DNA of 64,000 bases from Pseudeuparius sepicola. Its lineage: Eukaryota; Arthropoda; Insecta; Coleoptera; Anthribidae. Positions 10,756 through 20,432 of this stretch are shown here, one piece after another. The stretch is from positions 31,843,278 through 31,907,277 of the forward strand of contig OY987302.1 of the NCBI GenBank assembly GCA_963920635.1, written 5' to 3'. A program made the position numbers and the translations under genes. Each line of letters starts with the position of its first letter. The first letter of the stretch is position 1. The notes beneath the pieces are model-generated. The model was not told the origin of the DNA and made no database searches. It saw nothing but the letters and a program-made list of their open reading frames with translations.

Positions 10756-11138
10756 TTCGAAAACTTCCTCTAAAGCTTCCTAATAGACCATTAACTGATG
10801 TTGACCTAAATAAATTTGCTAGAAAAATAAAAGTGCCGCATTTTAAAGGTATATTTATGAGAGACACGCTTCCAAAAACAAAACCAAATGCAAATGAGTC
10901 TGCAATTATAAATTTAGATATTCAAAGCAATAAGGGAACACACTGGGTAGCATATATAAAAAAGAATAATTTTGTACAGTATTTTGATAGTTTTGGTAAC
11001 TTAAAACCACCTATAGAACTTATTCGTTACTTAGGTAAGGGGGTAAAGATTTTATACGAGTCCTATCAAAAATTTAATGAAATAAATTGTGGTCACCTGT
11101 GCCTCGCATTTCTCTATAAAAAGCAGAGGTCAGCTTAG
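10713..11138 (+). CDS. Adenovirus-type cysteine protease (Polinton PRO)
   Basis: The frame contains the C5-peptidase layout: catalytic His in GTHWVAY, an Asp in YFDSFG, and the nucleophile Cys in NCGHLCLAFL. In adenoviruses and Polintons this enzyme matures capsid proteins. No ATG occurs in frame until 10858, although recognisable protease sequence starts around 10770 and overlaps the end of the preceding gene. Either a non-ATG start is used or the N-terminus is broken. Beyond the catalytic Cys it stops at a TAG (11136-11138), and the same frame continues openly into the penton gene. It lies between the PLA2-like gene and the capsid genes, the usual Polinton morphogenesis block. Confidence 0.75.
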   Translation, partial: SWWIWFVFFKEKNLVRKLPLKLPNRPLTDVDLNKFARKIKVPHFKGIFMRDTLPKTKPNANESAIINLDIQSNKGTHWVAYIKKNNFVQYFDSFGNLKPPIELIRYLGKGVKILYESYQKFNEINCGHLCLAFLYKKQRSA

Positions 11139-11151
11139 AGTCAACTCAGTC

Positions 11152-11840
11152 ATGTCACTGATATTCACCCTACATGGTTTCACTTTAATAATACAATATA
11201 TTTAGATCCTGATGTTCAGTATGGTCTAGCATTGTTAGGATTTCATTCATACAATACTATTCCGAATATTGAGGCGCCTAATAACAAATTTTATGTTGTC
11301 AATGAAAACAATGAACGAAAAATTATAGAAATTCCTACTGGGTCATATGAAATTAGTGCTATAGAAAGACAAATATTGAAATCTTTGAAAAAGTTAGATA
11401 ACAATCTAAATATATTTTCATTGAAAGCTAACAATAGTACGCTTCAGTGTGAAATTTATAGTGATCAATACAGCATTGATTTTCAGCAGGATTCAATAGG
11501 AAAATTGTTAGGTTTCTCTAACCGCTTACTACAATCAAAGAAACTTCACATATCAGATTTACCTGTAAGCATTGTTAAAGTTAGGACGATTCATATAGAT
11601 AGTAATATAACGGCTGGAGCATACTATAATAATAAACCATCGCATACTATTTACGAATTTGCTGTGGGGACCGACCCCGGTTACGCGATAGACGAAACTC
11701 CAAGAAATTTGCTATACGTACCCGTTACCAAGCGAGAAATTAATAATTTATCATTATCAATTTTTGATCAAAATTCCCAGTTGGTAAATTTCAGAGGTGA
11801 AGAAATAATTGTAAGATTAGAATTAAAAAAGTTGTTATAA
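11152..11840 (+). pseudogene. Minor capsid (penton) protein, single jelly roll
   Basis: From 11160 a frame of about 220 residues is open to TAA 11840, with the beta-rich pattern and the C-terminal FRGEEIIVRLELKKL strand typical of Polinton penton proteins. The only plausible start, ATG 11152, is in another frame that stops near 11205, so one frameshift lies between about 11177 and 11200. Penton proteins fill the five-fold vertices of the predicted Polinton capsid. The gene directly precedes the small basic protein and the major capsid gene, the canonical order. Confidence 0.7.
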
Positions 11841-11841
11841 A

Positions 11842-12054
11842 ATGGGTCTAGTTTTTGATGACGCTAGATATCAACCGTATAAAAGGAGATCACAATATTC
11901 TCAAAAATCACTCCCTCAAAAGTCTCATAAGTGTGAACCTCGTGAGAAGAATCTTATACCTACACCTGAAAATCTAAAGTTTTTAAAATCTCTTGGGTAC
12001 GATGTCGTTAACACCTCAAGTGTTCGACGTGTATCGCTCACCAAAATTCGATGA
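11842..12054 (+). CDS. Small conserved Polinton protein between penton and major capsid genes
   Basis: A 70-residue intact frame starts at ATG 11842, one base after the penton stop. It is basic and Ser/Lys-rich in the middle and has an ordered C-terminal part (PENLKFLKSLGYDVV). Its last 53 bp overlap the start of the major capsid gene (ATG 12002) in another frame, so the extreme C-terminus may be dictated by that gene. Position in the morphogenesis block suggests a structural or scaffolding role. I do not recognise a domain. Confidence 0.55.
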   Translation: MGLVFDDARYQPYKRRSQYSQKSLPQKSHKCEPREKNLIPTPENLKFLKSLGYDVVNTSSVRRVSLTKIR

Positions 12055-13228
12055 ATCAATTCAACGATTGGAGACACGCACCTATTCCCATTTGTTAAGT
12101 CTTTTATGAATAACGATATAGTGGAAATAACTATCAATCAAGGTGATGCCTAGCTATTAATGTACGATGCCGCGATATTTATTAAAGGAAAAATAGAGAA
12201 AACAGGCGGAGCAGGTACTTTCAGCCTTGTCAATAATGGTGCTGCTTTTTTCTTTGAATCTATATCTTATGAACTGAATGGTAAAGAAATGGATGCTGTT
12301 AGAGATCCTGGTATCATGAGTTCAATTAGAGCATATTTGTGTTACACTCCTAATGATCATGAACAATGACTTCGAGTTGGACCTATCCAGAAAAATTTTC
12401 TGTTTTGAATAAGGATGGTTCGTTCAGCTTAAGAATCCCTCTTAAGCACTTATTTGGTATTTTTAATGACTATCAATATGCTATTTGCGGTAAGCAAACC
12501 ATATGACTCATAAGATCCCGAAATGATGCCAACTGTTTGCTATTAAAAGAAACTCCAGGAATAATCCCAGAATTAACTGCAGAACTAACCATTAGCAGTA
12601 TCGAGCTGAAGGTAAAGCATATTCAACCCAATGACATGATTAGACTGGATCTGTTGAAAGCAATCAAAGGAATAAACCTATTTAAATTCCGTTTCGTAAA
12701 TGGGAATTACACGAATTACCAAATCTCACCGAAAATGCCACTAGAGAAATATGGTCGGTGAAAACATCTACAGCAGTCGAGAGTCCGAGATTTGTTATAG
12801 TTGGATTTCAGACAGATCGTAAAGAGAACTCAAAAGAAGATCCTACACAGTTCGATCATATAGATATCTCGGACGTTAGGTTAATCTTAAACGGTGATTA
12901 TTATCCATTTGAACGGCTAAGGCAAGATTTCAATAAGGATTATGTAGAATCATACAATAATTATACTGATTTTCATCCAAGTTTTATGAATACTCGAGAT
13001 AAGCGTCCTATTCTCAGTTACAAAGACTTTAAAGAACATGCAACGCTTTTTGTTATCGATTGTTCCAAAAGAAACGAGTCCGTAAAAACCAGCACGGTTG
13101 ACGTAAAGTTAGATATCGAGAGCACCAAAGGATTTCCAGCTAAAACTAGAGTTTATTGTATTATTATTCATGATTGTATACTAGAATATTTACCGTTGAG
13201 CGAAACTGTTAGAAATATAATGATTTAA
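12002..13228 (+). pseudogene. Major capsid protein, double jelly roll
   Basis: The gene starts at ATG 12002 with a short N-terminal arm and ends at 13228. Recognisable Polinton MCP blocks occur in changing frames: an N-terminal segment to about 12105 (TGA), the strand-rich first jelly roll with NNGAAFFFESISYELNGKE (12160-12369), a middle segment (about 12370-12761) and the second jelly roll (12758-13228) with FIVIDCSKR-like strands. At least three frameshifts or stops separate them. The length of about 409 codons fits insect Polinton MCPs. It would form the hexon-like capsomers; this copy cannot. Confidence 0.8.
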
Positions 13229-13235
13229 ATAACAA

Positions 13236-13276
13236 TCCCCCTCTCCTTTGCTTAACTACCAATTGGATATAAAAAC
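13236..13276 (+). promoter_or_regulatory. C-run plus TATA promoter
   Basis: CCCCCTCTCC (13237) is followed 27 bp later by TATAAAAA (13268-13275). The ATG is at 13331. Confidence 0.65.
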
Positions 13277-13330
13277 GTATCGGTTAGTAAAGAAAACCAT
13301 TCTCTGTAAAAGTATAGATAAAACGTAACC

Positions 13331-13807
13331 ATGAAAATTGCAGTTATTGACATTCAAGGCTTCATGGTGGAAAATGAATTCCATCCTAAAGAGCTGACAA
13401 TTAAAATTAAAGAAGAAATATTACACGTATTATTAAAACCGTTCAGAGATTTTAATTCACTTAGTAAATTCGATAAAAGACATGTTAGAAATCTTGAAAA
13501 AAATCGTTTAGGGATTAAATATTCCAGTGGATATGTGGACTATAGTGAATTACCCAAAATAGTAGAAAATATTTTGTTCAACGTAAATTCAGTCTACGTT
13601 AAAGGTGATCAAAAGGCAAGATTTTTACGTAATGTTATCGACAAGAAAATAGTTGATGTTGGAGATCTTCAGAACAATTGGATTCAAGTACCAAAGTTTG
13701 AGAAGGAGATACCATCATGCTTGTGTCACACAGAACATAAGAAATGGTTATGCAGTTTAAGTAATTGTGAAAAACTATATAGTTGGCTACAAACATTTTT
13801 ACCATAA
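13331..13807 (+). CDS. Polinton-associated 158-residue protein, unknown function
   Basis: An intact frame starting MKIAVIDIQGFMVENEF. The first strand with an Asp (VIDIQGF), a central GYVDY and a second beta-Asp-like segment (SVYVKGDQ) give an RNase-H/DEDD-exonuclease look. The C-terminal third holds a Cys/His cluster (CLCHTEH, WLC, NCEK) that could bind a metal. The nuclease idea is inference from pattern only. The gene has its own C-run/TATA promoter and follows the capsid gene on the same strand. It carries no frameshift, in contrast to its neighbours. Confidence 0.65.
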   Translation: MKIAVIDIQGFMVENEFHPKELTIKIKEEILHVLLKPFRDFNSLSKFDKRHVRNLEKNRLGIKYSSGYVDYSELPKIVENILFNVNSVYVKGDQKARFLRNVIDKKIVDVGDLQNNWIQVPKFEKEIPSCLCHTEHKKWLCSLSNCEKLYSWLQTFLP

Positions 13808-13886
13808 TATATTATGTTAGTTTAATCTGTAATGTAGTATAAAAATAATTAAATTTTTAATAATACTTAGTTGTTTATTTTAATTA

Positions 13887-13916
13887 CCCCCTCCAAATAC
13901 ATATAGGTATAAATTA
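13887..13916 (+). promoter_or_regulatory. C-run plus TATA promoter
   Basis: CCCCCTCC (13887) is followed by GTATAAATT (TATA at 13908-13915). The ATG is at 13953. Confidence 0.62.
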
Positions 13917-13952
13917 CAAAATCTTAACAAATATCCTACAGTTTTATTCAAG

Positions 13953-14417
13953 ATGTTGTTAAAAGCAGTATACATTTTTTTGCATGCTATAATTAACAAC
14001 GTGTTCTATATTTATAAACCAACCTATGTAGACGAATTTGCAATTTGTGTGGATAAACATCCTATAAAATGGATTCCTTTTATACCTGTACCTGATACTA
14101 AGGATATTGTAATGGTAAATCTACCTAGAAGTTTTGCATACTACAAAATTAGAATGCCATTTAAAAATCGAACAATTGCTGATACGGAATGGTTAAACCA
14201 TTGCTCAAAAATCTATAACAAAACTAATCTAACATCTAATAATACACAAGGAACTCAGCAAGGATCTCAACGGTGTATGGGAGAAGTGAACCTGCTGTAC
14301 ATGATCTACTTTATAACAACATGTTCATCATTATTAGTCGTGAAATTGCTTATTAAACTTATTCAGAGACTACTTAGTGAACGAAAATGGTATACAACAA
14401 TATTAAGAAAAAACTAA
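13953..14417 (+). CDS. Small membrane glycoprotein, Polinton-associated
   Basis: A 154-residue intact frame. Residues about 1-20 (MLLKAVYIFLHAIINNVFYI) form a signal peptide or signal anchor. The middle has several N-glycosylation sequons (NRT, NKT, NLT, NNT). Residues about 113-140 form a strong transmembrane helix followed by a short basic tail. This is the layout of a small type I or double-pass envelope-type protein. I recognise no family. Its promoter matches the other Polinton promoters. A role at a membrane during particle entry or exit is possible but is inference. Confidence 0.55.
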   Translation: MLLKAVYIFLHAIINNVFYIYKPTYVDEFAICVDKHPIKWIPFIPVPDTKDIVMVNLPRSFAYYKIRMPFKNRTIADTEWLNHCSKIYNKTNLTSNNTQGTQQGSQRCMGEVNLLYMIYFITTCSSLLVVKLLIKLIQRLLSERKWYTTILRKN

Positions 14418-14983
14418 AATCAAAATCTGTCATTGTATCGTACGTATTAAATAAAAAGTTAAAAATATATCAAATATTTCATTTACACCCTATCTATAAT
14501 TTCTATAATCTGTTGCAGAGCAACATTTTTATCTTATTCAAGTTAGAAGAGCAAAGTATGATGATATTTATTGACGGTGGTTTTAGAGTATTAAACGCTA
14601 AAAAGTAGTATACTTACCTGTAAAGTTATCTTTCATGATTGTTTTAACACTATCTTTATACTTAGCACTTCTCAACATTTTTATGTTGCAACTTTTTGTA
14701 GTAGGTAAATTGAGAGAAAAATAAAAATTAATAACATAAATTTGATGATACATGTATATTAAAATAAAAATTAAAACAAGAGTTAACATAAAAGTAAGAC
14801 TAAAAATAGGAATACAGATTAAAATAAAAATAAAATACAAATATAAACTAACTATATACAAATGTTAAGAAGTCATGTTAAGTCAAGTTACGTTAGTCAA
14901 GTTACGTTAAGTCAAGTCAAAGCCTATTCTAAAGCAAAAAGAGGTAATGTGCAGTTGACCCTCTGCAAAAGTTTAGTAGTTAA
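14418..14983. other. AT-rich spacer with short AAGTCA/GTTACGT repeats
   Basis: No gene is supported. Near 14872-14925 short direct repeats of AAGTCAAGTTACGTTA type occur. The T-rich minus-strand frame here is low-complexity. Confidence 0.4.
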
Positions 14984-15321
14984 GAGGGGGTTGCCGACAG
15001 TGAAAGTGACGTTAGATTTCGTATTTTTTTAAGTTGTATAGCATAAAATCTAATAACATTTTACCTGGCAAAAATTTAGTACAAACATCTCTGTCTTCAT
15101 TTTAATCATAAGATCTTAAAAGCAGTATTTTGTTTTATAGGTTATGAAAACCTTGGGAAAAATAATAATTCCAGTGCATATGCTTTTAAGATCTTATGAT
15201 TAAAATGAAGACAGAGATGTTTGTACTAAATTTTTGCTAGGTAAAATGTTATTAGATTTTATGCTATACAACTTAAAAAAATACGAAATCCTACGTCACT
15301 CTCGCTGTCGGCAACCCCCTC
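14984..15321. mobile_element. Palindromic MITE inserted at TTAA
   Basis: A 338-bp near-perfect palindrome. Its arms of about 140 bp start GAGGGGGTTGCCGACAG and end with the complement, around a roughly 55-bp loop. TTAA flanks both ends (14980-14983 and 15322-15325), the signature of piggyBac-type target duplication, although the termini are not the usual CCC of piggyBac. It has no coding capacity. The right arm forms the last codons of the minus-strand gene next to it. Confidence 0.75.
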
Positions 15322-16267
15322 TTAATAATTCATCTCTTTGAATTTTTTCTTGTCGTTTTAATAACATTTTTATTCGTTTCTCTAATTGAACCTGTTGTTT
15401 CTCTATTTGAATTAGTTCCCGGGTCAACTGTACATTATCTCTTTTAGACTTAGAATTTGCTCTCCTCAAGAAGTTTGCCGTATTCATCAGATATTGGCTT
15501 ACACTAACATCCTCTTTCATAACATCCACCTCAAACTCATCTCCACTATCATCCATTGGGTCAATAGTCTGACTCACCGACAGTAAACTGAGGTCATCGT
15601 CAGAGTCGTCATTGTCATTGTCATGTGTTTGGTCGTAGCAACTCGCCAACACCTTGCCCTTTCCCTTGCCCTTTCCCTTGCCCTTGCCCTTTCCGTATCC
15701 CGAAGGACCAGGTTGTGGCTCCGCGACGATGGTAGTGGCAGCAGGGATACGTCGCAGACTAAGGGATGGTCGTGTCCTGGGCGGCTTCGCGGGAGCGGCG
15801 AACGGTGATGCTGCTTCTGAGGCTGCAAAGCGTCTAGCGGACCTAGAAGACTCCGACAACAACAGAGATGGGCTTCCAGCGATACTCCTGGTGAGCTTAG
15901 ACGGTCCCGGTAGCAATAGGCCTGGGCTTTTGGTGGAGCACCTAGTGGGGCTGGAGGGACCCGGCGATGTGACGTCAACGGAACTGACCGGGCTGTATGC
16001 TTGATCCGGACGCCACTGCGAGGCTTCCTGATCATTCATAATCTCCCCCAAATTCATTCCAGGCGGCTGTAAAATAAAATTATATTTCATATAACTGAAA
16101 AACTTCTACTTACGAAGCTTATATCATTCGAATAAATTCAATATTAAAAATACACTTTTTAGAAGCTCCTACTTCCTAAACTACTCTCATAAAACAAAAA
16201 AATTAAAAAAAATACTTACAATCACTAATTGATCCAGGATGTTAATTTTGTTGTTTCCAAAATCCAT
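15296..16267 (-). CDS. Two-exon gene for a disordered Ser/Pro- and GK-rich nuclear-type protein
   Basis: A two-exon model fits better than the unspliced frame. Exon 1 (16267-16220) begins MDFGNNKINILDQLVI and ends at ATT|GTAAGT. A 153-bp intron (16219-16067) ends TTTTACAG. Exon 2 (16066-15296) then continues in phase. The product of about 272 residues has a Ser/Pro-rich N-half, a (GK)n run of about six dipeptides near the middle, an acidic patch (NDNDDSDDDLS) and a C-terminal basic coiled coil. It is markedly more GC-rich than the Polinton genes around it. The final codons lie inside the MITE, so the C-terminus is secondary. Function unknown; a captured host or transposon gene is possible. 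Confidence 0.6.
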
Positions 16268-16524
16268 TGTGGTCACAGAGTACAAAAGCACAAAAACAAA
16301 CGAAAACACAATCACGCAAGCTCGGAGACACGAAGGTACAAGTCGTATAGGAGGTGATGTTCAGTGAACACTGAAGAAATAAACAAATAGTGAATTATTA
16401 TATTGAAACAAACTGCAGTGTCCACAATTTGTATAGGTAGGGCATTCCTTCCTATACAGCTTACTCTCAGAGTTCATCAACACAGGCGTAGAGTTACTTC
16501 CTGCAGTATCCACAATTTGTATAG
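16268..16524. other. Upstream region with a broken tandem repeat
   Basis: No gene. The segment contains CACAATTTGTATAG twice and CAGAGTTCATCAACACAGGC at 16472, which recurs at 20752 beyond the nested retrotransposon. The retrotransposon therefore landed inside a two-copy tandem repeat of roughly 85 bp. Confidence 0.55.
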
Positions 16525-16796
16525 TGTTAGGACCGATTTACAATTTATGGATCTGCGAATTATTTAGTTTAATATTTTGGTGATGTATTGTTTGAATATT
16601 TATTTAAATGTAATATAATTGTCTTATATCTATTCAGTTTCTGTATGATTTGTTGGTATTTATGTAACAACTGCTAAAAAATGGGAGAGGAAGCCGCGAT
16701 CGGTCGGGCGAGTTGGTCACGAACGATAGCTCCGTGCGCTCGTGTTAAAGCCGCTGATTCTCCGAATAGTAAAACTGTAAATCTTTGTATCTAACA
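16525..16796 (+). repeat. 5' LTR
   Basis: TG...CA ended, 272 bp, matched at 20433-20704. It is followed by TCGGAAGTGCGATT at the primer-binding position. 16797-17139 is untranslated leader without a gene. Confidence 0.92.
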
Positions 16797-17139
16797 TCGG
16801 AAGTGCGATTTACTCACGTACGCCCAATCAATCTGATTGAAACAAGATTCGATGTAAGTAGTTGATTTGAGAAATACACAACAGCAGGATAATTTATTTA
16901 ATTTAATAGCGTTGAAACTGGAAGGCAAGTCAAATGTTAACTTGCCTTTGTTTTTATAATTTGAGTATATTCACATTTCGATCATTGTAATTTCTTCAAG
17001 TGTTTTTATGTCGAACCGTTTTCTTGTTTAATAAATTGTTTTGAGCATGACTAATTAGACAATCTTTATACTCGTATACAAAATTGGCCGGAAATGCATG
17101 CAATCGATTCGATTTCTTTCATTGTTGGAGTGTTTTGAA

Positions 17140-18430
17140 ATGGAGGACTTATTGTCACAACTTGTGAAGGCTATCAAGTCGGCTAAAACTGCACCTGAGC
17201 AAATCGACTTGCCAATTTTTAAACCAGATTCTACTGACGCAAAAAAGTGGCTGACTGAGATATCGGAAATTAAAACCGAATTTGAGTGGTCAGATCAGCA
17301 GGCTTTGGTTAGGGTGGGTCGTTTTCTGTCGGGAGTATCGAAAACATGGTTCGATTTGTGGTCTCCAGAGATTAGATCTTGGGAATCTTTCCATCGTGAT
17401 TTTGTAGAAGCTTTCCCACCTAAGAGAAATTTAGGTCGATTACTTTCCGAAGCGGCCGAATTCAATAGTGACAGTTGTATGAGTCGTATGTTTTCCAAAA
17501 GGCAGGAATGTTAAGAAATCTGCGTGCCAACTGGAAGGAGAGCGACATCGTAGAATTAATTATTCATGGCATTAAAGAAAGAGATGTTCAAACGACAGCA
17601 ACAAATTTAAATTTGGAGAAAATATCCGATCTACTTGCCTTTCTTAGTTCAACAAATAAGCGCCAACCTGAGAAACGCCTTTCTACCTCAAGTCCAATGT
17701 TTTCAGGAGAACCTTCGAGGAAACGTTTCCGTGAAACTGCTCGTGATAATTACGATTCTCGCCAGTCCGGAAGCAGTATGACTTGCTACGGTTGTGGGAA
17801 GGTCGGCCATATTCAAAGAAAATGTCCCAATAAAGCGATTGCAACAACCTCAACTCAAGTCAATACATCTTCCAAAAATACTAAAATTATGCAAACGAAT
17901 GTTAGCACTTGCTCCTTCTGTGCAAAATCTGGGCATAGTTTTGCTAATTGTTTTATACGTCAAGGTATCGAAAAACGTAAGAAGGTAAATTATTGCAGTA
18001 CCGGCATGGTTTCTATACAAATAACGATGAAAATAGATGGTCAAAGTTTCTTTGGCATAGTAGATATGGGGGCAGACATATCACTTATAGCGAAGCGTTA
18101 TTCGCAAGCTTTTCAACACAAAGTCTTCGACTGCAATATAGTAATGTCCGGAATTCTTAAGGGCGACTTGACAATTCAACAAGAATTCGAAGCTACATTA
18201 GAAATATGTGATGTAGTTACGACCATAACGTTTCACGTAGTTCCGGACAACATTCTCGAATACGATGTCCTCATTGGTCGTAACCTATATGACGATTCTG
18301 AGATATCCACTATCACTGATCATACAGGTACTCGAGTAGTTCGCAGCAAAATTGCCCGGATATTCAAAATCATGTCGAGAAACCACGAGGGCCAATGCAG
18401 ATTCTTCACGCTGATTGTTTGGGTCCATTA
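17140..18430 (+). pseudogene. Gag and protease of the gypsy element
   Basis: Gag starts at ATG 17140 (MEDLLSQLVKAIKSAKTAPE) and contains a capsid domain with PIFKPDSTDAKKWL and SWESFHRDFVEAFPP blocks. A one-base frameshift near 17480 moves it to a second frame (17475-18431), which carries two zinc knuckles, CYGCGKVGHIQRKC (17785) and CSFCAKSGHSFANC (17911), and a retropepsin whose active site reads DMGAD (18065) in place of DTGAD. The catalytic Thr is thus replaced by Met, which should impair the protease. The frame ends at the RT deletion. Confidence 0.8.
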
Positions 18431-19270
18431 GTGACATCAACTAAAGGGTACCGACACGTGTTAGTTCTTATCGATGCGTTCACCAAATACTGTGTACTAC
18501 AACCCCTAAAAACCGTAAAAGCCGAAGAAACACGCCTTGCATTTCAATCGGTTATATCATTGTTTGGAACACCGAATCAAATTATAATGGATGCTGGTAC
18601 CAATTTTAAAAACTTAAGCTTGCCTGAATATTTGGACACTCTTGGTATAACTTATCATTATACCACACCCGATATTCATCGTTCCAATGGTCAAGTGGAA
18701 CGCTATATGAGAACTGTAATGAATCTAATAAGAGTAGAAACTAAGGTGAACAGCGAATGGCCACAAACACTTTGGAAAATACAGCTTGTACTCAATACTA
18801 CTCTTCAAAAATCCATTGGCATTACTCCTTTAAAAGCTCTTATAGGAATTGATGGCTCAACACCCCCAATCCAAACCCTGCTGAAAAATTTGAACAAAGA
18901 CCTACACCCGATTAGAAATATGGAACTAGATCGAAAAAGGATTAGTGACCGCTTAAATGCGTCTAGAGACAGAAAAATTTGTGCAAACCAAAGACGTCGG
19001 GACAATATTAGTTTTTCGAAGGGAGACTTTGTACTAATGCATCGCGACGACAAGATGCACCAGGGAAAGCTCAATTATGAATTCCAGGGACCCTTCGAAG
19101 TCATGGGTGGAACTCCCGAAGGACGTTATGAGCTTAAGAGAGTAGGAAAGTCGACAATTACCAAAGCTGCAAAAGAACAATTGAGAGGATGGCCGAACGA
19201 CTGGTCGCTTACGATGGACATGCCTGACTTATTGGATATATTGGACAGTGAATCTAGGTTAGTAAAATAA
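18395..19270 (+). CDS. Integrase (DDE) of the gypsy element, N-terminally truncated
   Basis: A 291-residue open frame with the full integrase catalytic core: Asp7 (HADCLGP), Asp66 (MDAGTNF) and Glu102 (NGQVERY), with the DX35E spacing. It is followed by a basic C-terminal domain with KGDFVLMHRDDKMHQGKL and a GPFEVMGG segment as in gypsy integrases. The N-terminal zinc domain and everything before it were lost in the deletion that joins it to the protease, so the apparent start is a deletion junction. The core residues are intact. Confidence 0.8.
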   Translation: MQILHADCLGPLVTSTKGYRHVLVLIDAFTKYCVLQPLKTVKAEETRLAFQSVISLFGTPNQIIMDAGTNFKNLSLPEYLDTLGITYHYTTPDIHRSNGQVERYMRTVMNLIRVETKVNSEWPQTLWKIQLVLNTTLQKSIGITPLKALIGIDGSTPPIQTLLKNLNKDLHPIRNMELDRKRISDRLNASRDRKICANQRRRDNISFSKGDFVLMHRDDKMHQGKLNYEFQGPFEVMGGTPEGRYELKRVGKSTITKAAKEQLRGWPNDWSLTMDMPDLLDILDSESRLVK

Positions 19271-19391
19271 ATAAATAAATAAAAAAATAAATGAGAACGG
19301 GACATGTCGCTGAACCGTGTTAGGACCGGTTTAATATTTCCTTAGTGAATCATTGTGTCCAACAATGTGTTTAAAGATGTCTTAAAAGATC

Positions 19392-20130
19392 CTACACGTT
19401 CAAAGCTCGTACGCTTTGCGGCGACATAAGTACTTGTGTTGTGTTGAAAGATCGAACGCTTTACACAGTTTAAAACGTTTAAAGCTCACACGCTTTGCGT
19501 CAAGATATGTATATGTGTTGAAAGATCGAACGCTTTGCACAGTTTAAAACGTTTAAAGCTCGCACGCTTTGCGTCAAGATATATATGTGTTGAAAGATCG
19601 AACGCTTTGCACAGTTTAAAACGTTTAAAGCTCGCACGCTTTGCGTCAAGATATGTATATGTGTTGAAAGATCGAACGCTTTGCACAGTTTAAAACGTTT
19701 AAAGCTCGCACGCTTTGCGTCAAGATATATATGTGTCGAAAGATCGAACGCTTTGCACAGTTTAAAACGTTTAAAGCTCGCACGCTTTGCGTCAAGATAT
19801 GTATATGTGTTGAAAGATCGAACGCTTTGCACAGTTTAAAACGTTTAAAGCTCGCACGCTTTGCGTCAAGATATATATGTGTTGAAAGATCGAACGCTTT
19901 GCACAGTTTAAAACGTTTAAAACTCGCACGCTTTGCGTCAAAATATTTAAGTGTTGAAAGATCGGACGCTTTGCGCAGTTTAAAACGTTTAAAGTTCGCA
20001 TGCTTTGCGTCAAGGTACGTATGTGTTGAAAGACCAAACGCTTTGCACAAATGTTTAAACCTCGTACGTTTTGCGCCAAGATATGTATGCGTTTGTGTTG
20101 AAGCTCGTATACTGCATGTGCCGAAAGAGC
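19392..20130 (+). repeat. 72/74-bp minisatellite inside the gypsy element
   Basis: About nine copies of a unit containing GAAAGATCGAACGCTTTGCAC and AAACGTTTAAAGCTCGCACG. Copies alternate between 74 bp (AAGATATGTATATGTGTTG) and 72 bp (AAGATATATATGTGTTG), so the true period is a dimer of about 146 bp. The last copies are more diverged. Long open frames run through the array on both strands only because the unit lacks stops. No protein is inferred. Confidence 0.9.
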
Positions 20131-20432
20131 GAATGCTTATCACCGTATGATACGTCTGAGTCGTGTGTGATGAGGGCTTGAGCGTTTTATGCAGTGTATA
20201 GGGCGTTCAAAGCATGTATATGCGTCTTAAAAAAAATTCTACGTTTCGTCCCAAATCGTGGTAATATACGACAGAAGCATCTTATAACCTATTTGACAAT
20301 ATTGTGTTTATCTTATAGCAAAGATGGGGAGAAAGAGGATGGGGAATTCCAGAATGAGAGTATGACAGCACACCACTCTATGCAGTAGACAAAATGAGGA
20401 CTTCGAGAACGAACCCCTCGCAGGATTGGCCG

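Noticed and set aside
14598..14861. Hydrophobic frame on the minus strand
   Set aside because: Low-complexity AT-rich DNA giving Ile/Leu/Phe codons. No start context or homologous pattern.
15623..16004. GC-rich frames on the + strand opposite the GK-rich gene
   Set aside because: They are complements of the Ser/Pro/GK coding region. The minus-strand two-exon model has splice signals and a better start.
19486..20150. Overlapping long frames on both strands across the 72/74-bp array
   Set aside because: They arise because the repeat unit lacks stops. The translations are simple iterations with no independent protein features.
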